Part shown: positions 1-6,464 of the stretch, one piece after another
How the letters are laid out: the number at the start of each line of letters is the position of its first letter
How positions within the stretch are numbered: the first letter of the stretch is position 1
NCBI GenBank assembly: GCA_023391315.1
Contig: JAEWBD010000335.1
Location: 1-23,238, forward strand
Source: Bacteroidota bacterium
GTDB taxonomy: Bacteria > Bacteroidota > Bacteroidia > Chitinophagales > Chitinophagaceae
Length of the DNA: 23,238 nucleotides
Direction: 5' to 3'
Notes under the pieces: generated by a model
The model's database searches: none
The model's input: the letters and a program-made list of their open reading frames with translations, nothing else
Told to the model about the DNA's origin: nothing
Position numbers and translations under genes: made by a program

Positions 1-134
1 ACATTCAGCTGGGCAATAAAAACACAGATTATTATGAAGTATTAAGTGGTTTGCAGCCCGGCGATAAAGTGGTTACATCAAGCTATGAGAACTACGGCAC
101 GGATATGCAGGAGCTGGTGCTGAAAGGCAAGTAA
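1..134 (+). CDS. Periplasmic adaptor subunit (HlyD/MacA-type membrane fusion protein), C-terminal end only
   Basis: The reading frame enters from the left edge (first full codon at base 3) and gives 43 residues ending in TAA at 132-134. It contains VLSGLQPGDKVVTSSYENYG, the pattern of the membrane-proximal C-terminal domain of efflux periplasmic adaptor proteins (L-x-x-G-L-x-x-G-D-x-V-V-T), followed by a short tail ending LVLKGK. In this family the adaptor bridges an inner-membrane transporter and an outer-membrane TolC-like channel. The ABC ATPase and FtsX permeases downstream suggest a MacA-like partner. The N-terminal signal, hairpin and lipoyl domains lie outside the window. Only 43 residues are visible, so the family call rests on the C-terminal motif plus context; an adaptor for an RND pump cannot be excluded from the motif alone. 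Confidence 0.8.
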   Translation, partial: IQLGNKNTDYYEVLSGLQPGDKVVTSSYENYGTDMQELVLKGK

Positions 135-135
135 T

Positions 136-156
136 TATCAGCCATCAGAAATCGGC
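136..156. repeat. Left terminal inverted repeat of the four-helix-bundle cassette
   Basis: This 21-base segment matches the reverse complement of 640-660 at 18 of 21 positions, sharing the uninterrupted core ATCAGAAATC. It begins two bases after the adaptor stop codon. No convincing target-site duplication is visible outside the two repeats. Confidence 0.6.
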
Positions 157-221
157 TATCAGAGGAGCAACTCCTTAATTGATTTTTTTTCTGATAGCTG
201 ATGGCTGACATCTGATAGCCG
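153..221. repeat. Palindromic CTGATAGC/GGCTATCAG repeat pair at the convergent gene ends
   Basis: CGGCTATCAGA at 153-163 is the exact reverse complement of TCTGATAGCCG at 211-221. In addition, 138-149 matches the complement of 198-209 at 11 of 12 positions. The pair lies between the convergent ends of the adaptor gene and the four-helix-bundle gene and could fold into a hairpin in either transcript. A T-run at 183-190 precedes the right arms, but no T-tract follows the stem on the + strand, so a classical intrinsic terminator is not supported. Confidence 0.6.
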
Positions 222-229
222 GTAACCCG

Positions 230-576
230 TTACAGCTTGTCGTGATAAGAATAAATCATCTTTCTTATTTCAATGATTTCTGTAACAAGTTCTTTGAACA
301 AACGTTCATCAATAAAACTTAAATCTTTACTTAAGATTAATTGATAGTGGACCTCTGAAGAGGAACCTGCTGCTATAGTTAAAACCTTTTTAATTCGGCT
401 ACAGATTCCCTGCCGCAACCTTCAGCAATATTTGTAGGAACGAACAATGCGGAACGCTTCATTTGGGATACTAATCCAAATAATTCATCTTTTGGAAAAG
501 ACTGGGTTAACTTATAAATTTTAATTGTAAATGCATGACTTTTTTGCCAGAAATTAAGCGATTCAAAATTTCGCAT
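230..576 (-). pseudogene. Four-helix-bundle protein (23S rRNA intervening-sequence family), frameshifted
   Basis: Two overlapping minus-strand frames together make one normal-length member of this family. The first (576 down to about 379, 65 residues) has the typical start MRNFESLNFWQKSH, then the family hallmark NIAEGCGRES, and stops after LKRF. The second continues LTIAAGSSSEVHYQLILSKD and ends at a TAA complementary to 230-232. Adding one T to the coding-strand T4 run (the AAAA at 381-384 on the + strand) restores R-F-L-T-I-A and a protein of about 115 residues, the usual length for the family. These small proteins are found inside 23S rRNA intervening sequences and as standalone genes, and resemble the Avd accessory proteins of diversity-generating retroelements; their role when standalone is unknown. 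The gene opposes the transporter genes, so it is an intruder here. A homopolymer sequencing error would produce the same picture. Confidence 0.8.
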
Positions 577-639
577 AAACAGATAGTTTAAAAGGTTAAA
601 AAAATTAATTAAAAATAAATATTATTAAAGTCTTCTTAG

Positions 640-660
640 GCTGATTTCTGATAGCTGAAA
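640..660. repeat. Right terminal inverted repeat of the four-helix-bundle cassette
   Basis: Read on the minus strand this segment matches 136-156 at 18 of 21 positions. It ends 26 bases before the start codon of the ATPase gene, so it lies in that gene's leader or promoter region. The A/T-rich stretch at 577-639 between the pseudogene start and this repeat shows no convincing promoter for either direction. Confidence 0.6.
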
Positions 661-686
661 GCTGACAACTTCTAAAACAACCAAAC

Positions 687-1364
687 ATGATAAAGATTTC
701 AGAACTCGAAAAAGTTTACCGCACCGAAGAAGTAGAAACCGTTGCGCTGAATAAATTATCCTTCGAAGTAAAGGATGGAGAATTTGTTGCCGTAATGGGC
801 CCTTCCGGCTGCGGCAAATCTACACTGCTTAATATTCTTGGCCTGCTCGATGACCCTGATGCCGGCAGCTTTCTTTTTAATAATATTGAAGTAGCGCATT
901 TCAACGAACGCAAACGTGCCGACCTGCGCAAGCATAACATAGGTTTCGTATTTCAGAGCTTTAATTTGATTGATGAATTAACGGTATTTGAAAATGTGGA
1001 GCTGCCATTGATTTACACAGGCGTTAAAACCGCTGAAAGAAAAAAACGCGTAGAAGAAGTATTGGATAAAGTGCAGATCATGCATCGTCGCAATCACTAC
1101 CCGCAGCAGTTATCAGGCGGTCAGCAACAGCGTGTAGCCGTGGCAAGAGCCGTTGTAAATCATCCTAAATTAATTCTTGCGGATGAGCCCACTGGTAACC
1201 TCGATTCAAATAATGGTAATGAAGTAATGCAGCTGCTTACAGAATTAAATGAACAGGGCACAACCATCGTAATGGTTACACACAGCGAACACGATGCACG
1301 TTACAGTCACCGCATCATCCGCATGCTGGATGGACAAACGGTTACAGAGAATATATTGATATAA
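687..1364 (+). CDS. ABC transporter ATP-binding protein, MacB/LolD-type
   Basis: This 225-residue protein is a complete nucleotide-binding subunit. It has Walker A GPSGCGKST at residues 38-46, the Q-loop glutamine at 90 (VFQSF), the signature LSGGQ at 142-146, Walker B LILADEP at 162-168 with catalytic E167, the D-loop GNLD at 170-173 and the switch histidine H199. The Q-loop context and length fit the LolD/MacB-NBD branch, which powers FtsX-fold permeases at the cytoplasmic face of the inner membrane. It has no fused membrane domain, unlike classical MacB. It is the only ATPase in the window and precedes nine permeases lacking one, so it is the obvious energiser for some or all of them. The 122-base gap to the first permease contains two palindromes. 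The substrate is unknown. Confidence 0.96.
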   Translation: MIKISELEKVYRTEEVETVALNKLSFEVKDGEFVAVMGPSGCGKSTLLNILGLLDDPDAGSFLFNNIEVAHFNERKRADLRKHNIGFVFQSFNLIDELTVFENVELPLIYTGVKTAERKKRVEEVLDKVQIMHRRNHYPQQLSGGQQQRVAVARAVVNHPKLILADEPTGNLDSNNGNEVMQLLTELNEQGTTIVMVTHSEHDARYSHRIIRMLDGQTVTENILI

Positions 1365-1365
1365 A

Positions 1366-1405
1366 AGCCCATCCAAACCTTCCCTTTGGGAAGGCTTTGC
1401 AAGCC
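1366..1405. repeat. Dispersed 40-base stem-loop repeat, copy 1
   Basis: A perfect 7-bp stem, CCTTCCC (1378-1384) with GGGAAGG (1388-1394), encloses a TTT loop and is flanked by AGCCCAT and GGCTTTGCAAGCC. A second copy at 21501-21540 matches at 34 of 40 positions with an unchanged stem. It begins two bases after the ATPase stop codon. The bases following the stem (CTTTGC) are too poor in T for a confident terminator call, so a dispersed intergenic palindrome is preferred. Confidence 0.7.
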
Positions 1406-1447
1406 ACAGAGTATCTAACAAGGTTAAATTATTCACGTTCTAAAAAG

Positions 1448-1466
1448 TCCGCTCTTTTGGAGCGGA
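1448..1466 (+). other. Hairpin in the leader of permease 1
   Basis: TCCGCTC (1448-1454) pairs perfectly with GAGCGGA (1460-1466) across a five-base loop, and the A-rich left flank (AAAAAG) faces ATTTA on the right. The hairpin ends 20 bases before the start codon of the first permease. It could influence readthrough from the ATPase gene or translation of the permease, or simply be another palindromic repeat. There is no T-run. Confidence 0.5.
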
Positions 1467-1486
1467 TTTAGGAAAGGCTGGCTGTC

Positions 1487-3838
1487 ATGTTTAACAATTA
1501 TCTTAAAATAGCCTGGCGCAATTTACGGCGCAGTAAAGGCTTTACGGTTATTAACATCCTTGGGCTTACCATTGGTATTACCTGTACCATACTAATTTTA
1601 TTGTGGGTGCAGGATGAACTTACGTATGATAAGTTTCAAAAAAACTATGATAATATTTACCAGGTAATTGCCAACCGCGATTTTAACAACCAAGTTTTTA
1701 CAGACAGGAGCATGGCATTGCCGCTTGCCGATGCACTTGAAAAAGACCTGCCGCAGATAAAACACGCAGTAGTTACAACATACCCCCAACAAAACCTGCT
1801 TGCTTATAACAATAATAAAATAAAGAAAGAAGGCTATTATGTAAGCGATCATTTCTTTGATATTTTTTCCTGGCAGTTTGTAAAAGGCAATGCTGCAACA
1901 GCCTTAAAAGACCCTAACTCCATTATACTTACCGAAGATGCTGCCAAAGCATTTTTTGGTGATGCGGACCCTATTAACAAAGTACTGACGATTGACAATA
2001 AACAATCGGTTAAGGTGGCTGCAATAGTTAAACAGGCACCCGCCAATTCTACTTTCGCGTTCGACTGGATAATGCCTTTCAACTATAACGATCCGGGTAC
2101 AAAAGCTTCTATGAATGAATGGATAAATTCTTCATGGAATGTGTTTATACAGGCAATGCCGAATGCCGATACCGCCCGTTTAAACAAAGACATTACCAGG
2201 ATTAAAAGGTCGCATGGCAATGATAAAATCAGCAGCTATTTTGTTTTTCCCATGAGCCGCTGGCATTTGTACAGCGATTTTGAAAACGGCAAAAACACCG
2301 GCGGCATGATTGAATACGTGCGGCTGTTTTCTATTATTGCGGTTATTATCCTGCTGATTGCCTGCATTAATTTTATGAACCTTTCTACCGCAAGAAGCGA
2401 AAAGCGGGCAAAAGAAGTAGGCATAAGAAAAACGCTGGGTTCAAACAAAAAACAGTTAATCTTCCAGTTTTACTGTGAGTCATTTATTATAACCCTGATT
2501 GCTTTTGTTCTTGCACTTATTGCAGTTGTCTTATTACTACCATCATTCAACGTGATGATTGATAAACATCTTTCTTTAAATATCATACAGCCTGCATTCT
2601 GGATAATGGCCTTCAGCATTATTTTGTTTACTGCTTTTATTGCCGGCAGTTATCCCGCATTATATCTTTCTTCCTTTAATCCGGTAAAGGTTTTAAAAGG
2701 CACCATCATTTCCGGCAAAAAAACAATTTTGCCAAGGCATATACTTGTTGTTTCGCAGTTTGTAATCTCTATATTGCTTATATCTGCTACTATTATTGTT
2801 TACCAGCAGATACAACATACAAAAGACCGTGATATGGGTTATAATCCCAACGGTCTTGTAATGATTCCTTCCACACCTGATGTTGACAAAAACTTTGCTG
2901 TTATAAAACAGCAGTTACTTGCATCCGGTATTATAACGGGCGTTACAAGAACATCATCGCCGATCACTGAAGTTTGGTGGAATACAGGAGCGCCGGATTA
3001 TGATGGAAAACCTGCGAATGCCAATATTATTATGGGCGGCCTGGCAACCGATGTGGATTTTGCCAAAACAATGAACGTAAAGCTGTTGCAGGGGCACGAT
3101 TTTACAGGAACGCCTGCCGACTCAACCTCGATGCTATTGAACAAAGCGGCAGTAGAAGCAATGAAGCTGAAGAACCCGGTTGGCATGCAAATGCGTTATG
3201 GTAAAACCTATACGGTAATTGGTGTAACAGATAACGTAATTATGACATCGCCGTTTGAACCGGCGTACCCGATGCTGACGGTTTATGATGGAAGCAGTTC
3301 CGGCATGGTTACAATGCGTATAAAAAGCGGCGTGCCTGCACAAAAAGCGATAGCCTTATTGGAAACAGTGTTTAAAAAAAATAATCCTTCGGTGCCGTTT
3401 GAATACCAGTTTGTGGACCAGGAGTTTCAAAAGAAATTTATAACGGAAGAATTAATTGGGAAGCTCTCTAATATTTTTTCCGTGCTGGCCATTTTTATTT
3501 GCTGTCTTGGGCTTGCAGGGCTGGCGTCATTTACCATAGAAAAACGTTTTCGCGAAATAGGCGTGCGCAAAGTGCTGGGCGCAAGCCTTCAGCAATTGCT
3601 GGTGCTTATTTCAAAAGAATTTTTAAAGCTTGTTGTAATTGCTTTTGTAATTGCTGCACCTCTTACCTATTGGCTGATGAGCAACTGGCTGCATAATTAT
3701 AATTATCGCATTACTATACACCTGTGGCTTTTTGCTATAGTTGGAATTGCCATGCTGGCATTAACCTTAATTGTGGTGAGCTTAAATACAATAAGGGCGG
3801 CGATGGCCAATCCTGTCAAGAGTTTGCGAACGGAATAA
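1487..3838 (+). CDS. FtsX-like ABC transporter permease 1 (two-repeat MacB fold)
   Basis: This 783-residue inner-membrane permease has the layout shared by the whole array. The cytoplasmic start is NYLKIAWRNL, TM1 is about 21-42, and the MacB-type periplasmic domain about 45-275. TM2 is about 279-299, with TM3 about 331-352 and TM4 about 372-393. The second repeat starts at TM5 about 418-440, then a second periplasmic domain about 445-655, TM6 about 662-682, TM7 about 712-732 and TM8 about 744-766. Both ATPase-coupling motifs are canonical: EVGIRKTLG at 310-318 and EIGVRKVLG at 690-698. The protein ends NPVKSLRTE. The end of the first periplasmic domain, RWHLYSDFENG at about 258-268, closely matches permease 6 (and more loosely permease 2) and defines a subfamily. 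It is the first permease after the ATPase and so the strongest candidate for its cognate partner. The start at 1487 aligns with the starts of its paralogues. Confidence 0.95.
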   Translation: MFNNYLKIAWRNLRRSKGFTVINILGLTIGITCTILILLWVQDELTYDKFQKNYDNIYQVIANRDFNNQVFTDRSMALPLADALEKDLPQIKHAVVTTYPQQNLLAYNNNKIKKEGYYVSDHFFDIFSWQFVKGNAATALKDPNSIILTEDAAKAFFGDADPINKVLTIDNKQSVKVAAIVKQAPANSTFAFDWIMPFNYNDPGTKASMNEWINSSWNVFIQAMPNADTARLNKDITRIKRSHGNDKISSYFVFPMSRWHLYSDFENGKNTGGMIEYVRLFSIIAVIILLIACINFMNLSTARSEKRAKEVGIRKTLGSNKKQLIFQFYCESFIITLIAFVLALIAVVLLLPSFNVMIDKHLSLNIIQPAFWIMAFSIILFTAFIAGSYPALYLSSFNPVKVLKGTIISGKKTILPRHILVVSQFVISILLISATIIVYQQIQHTKDRDMGYNPNGLVMIPSTPDVDKNFAVIKQQLLASGIITGVTRTSSPITEVWWNTGAPDYDGKPANANIIMGGLATDVDFAKTMNVKLLQGHDFTGTPADSTSMLLNKAAVEAMKLKNPVGMQMRYGKTYTVIGVTDNVIMTSPFEPAYPMLTVYDGSSSGMVTMRIKSGVPAQKAIALLETVFKKNNPSVPFEYQFVDQEFQKKFITEELIGKLSNIFSVLAIFICCLGLAGLASFTIEKRFREIGVRKVLGASLQQLLVLISKEFLKLVVIAFVIAAPLTYWLMSNWLHNYNYRITIHLWLFAIVGIAMLALTLIVVSLNTIRAAMANPVKSLRTE

Positions 3839-3843
3839 TAAAC

Positions 3844-3860
3844 GGCTATGGCTGATAGCC
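3844..3860. repeat. Short palindrome overlapping the upstream start codon of permease 2
   Basis: GGCTAT (3844-3849) and ATAGCC (3855-3860) form a perfect 6-bp stem around GGCTG. The sequence resembles the CTGATAGCC repeats at 190-221. The ATG at 3848-3850 lies inside this palindrome, which bears on the start choice for permease 2. Confidence 0.55.
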
Positions 3861-6271
3861 AAAAGCAATTGCCTTTTTATAAAAATGTAAAACCATACAA
3901 AGTGCTTAATAACTTTTTCAAAATTGCATTGAGAAACCTTTGGAAAAACAAGGGTTTTTCGTTTATCAATATCGCGGGCCTTGCTGTGGGCATGGCAAGC
4001 GCCATACTCATTTTATTATGGATACAAAATGAAATGAGCCACGATAAATTCTATGCAAAAGCAGACAGGATTTACACCTTAAACAACCGCGATAAATTCA
4101 ATGGTGAATTATGGGCCTGGAATACAACGCCTAAAATTCTGGCACCTACCATAAAGCTCGAATTCCCCGATGTTGAAGAGGCCGTTCGTTATAACCAGGC
4201 AACTTTTCTGTTTACCGTTGGCGAAAAACACCTAAACATCCGCGGTGCATTCAGCGATTCCGGCTTTTTCCGGGTGTTTGATTTTCCTTTTATAAAAGGC
4301 AATGCCAACCATGCATTGGACAAAATCAACAGCATTGTTATTACAGAAGATCTTTCCAAAAAATTATTCGGTAACGATGATGCATTTGGCAAGGTTATTA
4401 AAATTGACAGCTCCGATTATTTTACAGTAACCGGTGTAATGAAAAACCTCCCTAATAATACAAGCTTCGATTTTGAATACTTATTGCCCTGGGCTTACAT
4501 GAAAAAAATTGGCTGGAGCGATGAATACTGGGGCAATAATTCGGTAAGAAGTTATGTATTGTTAAAGCCGAATGTAAAGCAGGCCGATTTTGACAGGAAG
4601 ATTAAAAATGTAACCATCGATCACACAAAAAACGGTGAAGATCCGTCTACCACGCAGGTGTTTACACAGTTGTTTAAAGACCGTTGGCTATACTCCAAAT
4701 CAGTAAATGGCCAGTATGTAGGCGGCAGGATTGAAACAGTGAAATTGTTCTTTATCATTGCCGCATTCATTCTTTTAATTGCCTGCATCAACTTTATGAA
4801 TTTAAGCACGGCACGCAGTGAAAAGCGGGCGAAAGAAGTAGGCATACGCAAGGTGGCCGGCGCTTATAAATCATCGCTGGTAGGCCAGTTCATCGGCGAA
4901 AGCATTTTCCTCGCTTTCCTGGCATTTATATTGGCGGTTATTATTGTTGAAATAAGTTTACCCGGTTTCAACCATCTTGTTGATAAAAAATTATATATCG
5001 ATTTCAGTAATGCTTACTTCTGGTTGTTTGCGGTTGGCTTTATTATATTCACCGGCGTACTGGCAGGCAGTTATCCTGCATTTTATCTTTCTTCATTCAA
5101 ACCTGTAAGTGTCTTGAAAGGCACATTTAAAGCCAGCCATGCGTTGGTAACACCGCGAAAAGTATTGGTGGTTTTACAGTTCACTTTTGCCATAGCCTTA
5201 ATTATATGCACCATTATAGTTGGCCGGCAGATAAACTATGCGCAGGCCCGCGACGCGGGTTATGTACGTGATAAACTGGTTTATACTTTCATACAGGGTG
5301 ATGTTGAAAGGCATTATGATTTGATAAGAAATGATTTGCTGAGCAGTGGCGCCGCTGTGGCTGTTACAAAATCCATGAGCCCGATCACGCAACGATGGAG
5401 TGATAGCTGGGGCTGGAAATGGGATGGCTCTACGGGCGCAGATGATAAAACAGATTTTGTGATGATGGCTGCCGACGCAGATTTTGCAAAAACAATGGGC
5501 ATTAAATTAGTGGAAGGCAGGGATATAGATGTGTATAAATACGCCACAGATTCCACGGCTGCTTTGCTTAATGAATCTGCAGTTAAAATCATGCGGTTAA
5601 AACATCCTGTGGGCGCTGTAATTAAAGGCCAGGGTGTGGACTGGCATGTGGTGGGTGTAATGAAAGACTTTATTTACGAATCACCTTATGAAAAGGTGAG
5701 CCAGTTAATTGTGATGGGACCAAAATCATGGTTCAATATCATTCACTTTAAATTAAATCCTGCCAATTCCACAGAGAAAAATTTAAAGCTGGCAGAAGAC
5801 GTATTTAAAAAATATAACCCTCAATATCCTTCCACATTCAATTTTGCAGATGAAGGGTATGCTTTAAAATTCCAGGAAGAAAAACGCATTGGTACATTGG
5901 CAGCTTTGTTTGCAGGCTTAACCATTTTTATTTCATGCCTGGGTTTATTTGGCCTTGCAACTTACATGGCCGAAAACCGCATAAAAGAAATTGGCGTACG
6001 CAAAGTATTGGGCGCATCGGTAGCAAGTATCACCACTTTATTATCCAAAGACTTTTTAAAGCTGGTTATTATTTCAATAGTGATTGCAACACCAATAGCG
6101 TGGTGGGCTATGTATGAATGGCTTAGCAATTATACTTATAAAATAGGCATTGAATGGTGGGTATTTGTGGCTGCAGGTTTGTTATCTGTTGTTATTGCAT
6201 TGCTCACAGTGAGTTACCAGGCTATAAAAGCGGCGGTTTCAAATCCGTCAAAATCATTGCGCACGGAATAA
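3848..6271 (+). CDS. FtsX-like ABC transporter permease 2
   Basis: The frame from ATG 3848 encodes 807 residues, but its first 18 residues have no counterpart in the other permeases. GTG at 3902 (residue V19) starts VLNNFFKIALRNL, in exact register with MFNNYLKIAWRNL of permease 1, and would give 789 residues. Upstream of that GTG, AAACCAT begins 12 bases before the start, as it does before permease 9 (12) and permease 8 (13). The upstream ATG lies within a palindrome, so GTG 3902 is the more likely true start. Counting from the ATG, TM1 is about 41-61, the first periplasmic domain ends in RWLYSKSVNG at about 279-288, TM2 is about 299-319, and the coupling motifs are EVGIRKVAG at 330-338 and EIGVRKVLG from 714. 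The C-terminus is NPSKSLRTE, the only copy with S in place of V. The TM2-to-first-coupling segment is nearly identical to permease 1, making these two close relatives. Confidence 0.93.
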   Translation: MADSQKQLPFYKNVKPYKVLNNFFKIALRNLWKNKGFSFINIAGLAVGMASAILILLWIQNEMSHDKFYAKADRIYTLNNRDKFNGELWAWNTTPKILAPTIKLEFPDVEEAVRYNQATFLFTVGEKHLNIRGAFSDSGFFRVFDFPFIKGNANHALDKINSIVITEDLSKKLFGNDDAFGKVIKIDSSDYFTVTGVMKNLPNNTSFDFEYLLPWAYMKKIGWSDEYWGNNSVRSYVLLKPNVKQADFDRKIKNVTIDHTKNGEDPSTTQVFTQLFKDRWLYSKSVNGQYVGGRIETVKLFFIIAAFILLIACINFMNLSTARSEKRAKEVGIRKVAGAYKSSLVGQFIGESIFLAFLAFILAVIIVEISLPGFNHLVDKKLYIDFSNAYFWLFAVGFIIFTGVLAGSYPAFYLSSFKPVSVLKGTFKASHALVTPRKVLVVLQFTFAIALIICTIIVGRQINYAQARDAGYVRDKLVYTFIQGDVERHYDLIRNDLLSSGAAVAVTKSMSPITQRWSDSWGWKWDGSTGADDKTDFVMMAADADFAKTMGIKLVEGRDIDVYKYATDSTAALLNESAVKIMRLKHPVGAVIKGQGVDWHVVGVMKDFIYESPYEKVSQLIVMGPKSWFNIIHFKLNPANSTEKNLKLAEDVFKKYNPQYPSTFNFADEGYALKFQEEKRIGTLAALFAGLTIFISCLGLFGLATYMAENRIKEIGVRKVLGASVASITTLLSKDFLKLVIISIVIATPIAWWAMYEWLSNYTYKIGIEWWVFVAAGLLSVVIALLTVSYQAIKAAVSNPSKSLRTE

Positions 6272-6397
6272 GGGCCGATATAGTGAAATCCTTTGCAGCG
6301 CAAGAGATTGATCCGTCACAGCGGACAAACTACAACGGTGGTGCACAGAGACGCAGCTGGTAACAAAAGCGGAAACGTATAGCTGCCATGAGCGTAA

Positions 6398-6446
6398 AAA
6401 TTAAAATTCAAATAGTTGTCCCGCCTTGACTTTTGAGTTTTGATTT
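6398..6446 (+). other. Long A/T-rich hairpin in the permease 2-3 spacer
   Basis: The 15 bases at 6398-6412 pair with 6432-6446 over their full length (13 Watson-Crick and two G-U pairs if transcribed on the + strand), around a 19-base loop. The hairpin ends 18 bases before the permease 3 start. Within it, TTG at 6426 followed 17 bases later by TACAATTT loosely resembles a Bacteroidota promoter, but the implied start of transcription would leave almost no leader. The remainder of the 193-base spacer (6272-6397) shows no gene or recognised site. Confidence 0.5.
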
Positions 6447-6464
6447 ACAATTTAAAATGTTTTT

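Larger units (their letters stand above)
136..660. mobile_element. Candidate inverted-repeat-bounded cassette carrying a four-helix-bundle pseudogene
   Basis: A minus-strand gene unrelated to transport sits between the adaptor and the ATPase, which are otherwise expected to be adjacent on the + strand. The segment is bounded by 18/21 matching inverted repeats (136-156 and 640-660), and a related motif lies internally at 190-221. There is no transposase, so any mobility would have to be in trans, by recombination, or historical. The alternative is that the repeats are ordinary dispersed intergenic palindromes that happen to flank the gene. The element status is inference. Confidence 0.4.

Noticed and set aside
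1378..1397. Intrinsic terminator after the ATPase gene
   Set aside because: The stem is strong, but no T-tract follows and the same sequence recurs at 21513, so a dispersed palindrome is the better description. A stop between the ATPase and permease 1 would also be functionally odd.
6154..6363. + strand open frame running past the end of permease 2
   Set aside because: It starts within the conserved TM8 region in another frame. The protein has no recognisable features, and the spacer shows no sign of coding selection.
6426..6453. Bacteroidota housekeeping promoter (TTG-N17-TACAATTT) before permease 3
   Set aside because: The -7 element lacks the final G of TAnnTTTG, and the predicted transcript start would fall within a few bases of the start codon. 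It also lies inside a hairpin arm, so it is kept only as a remark.
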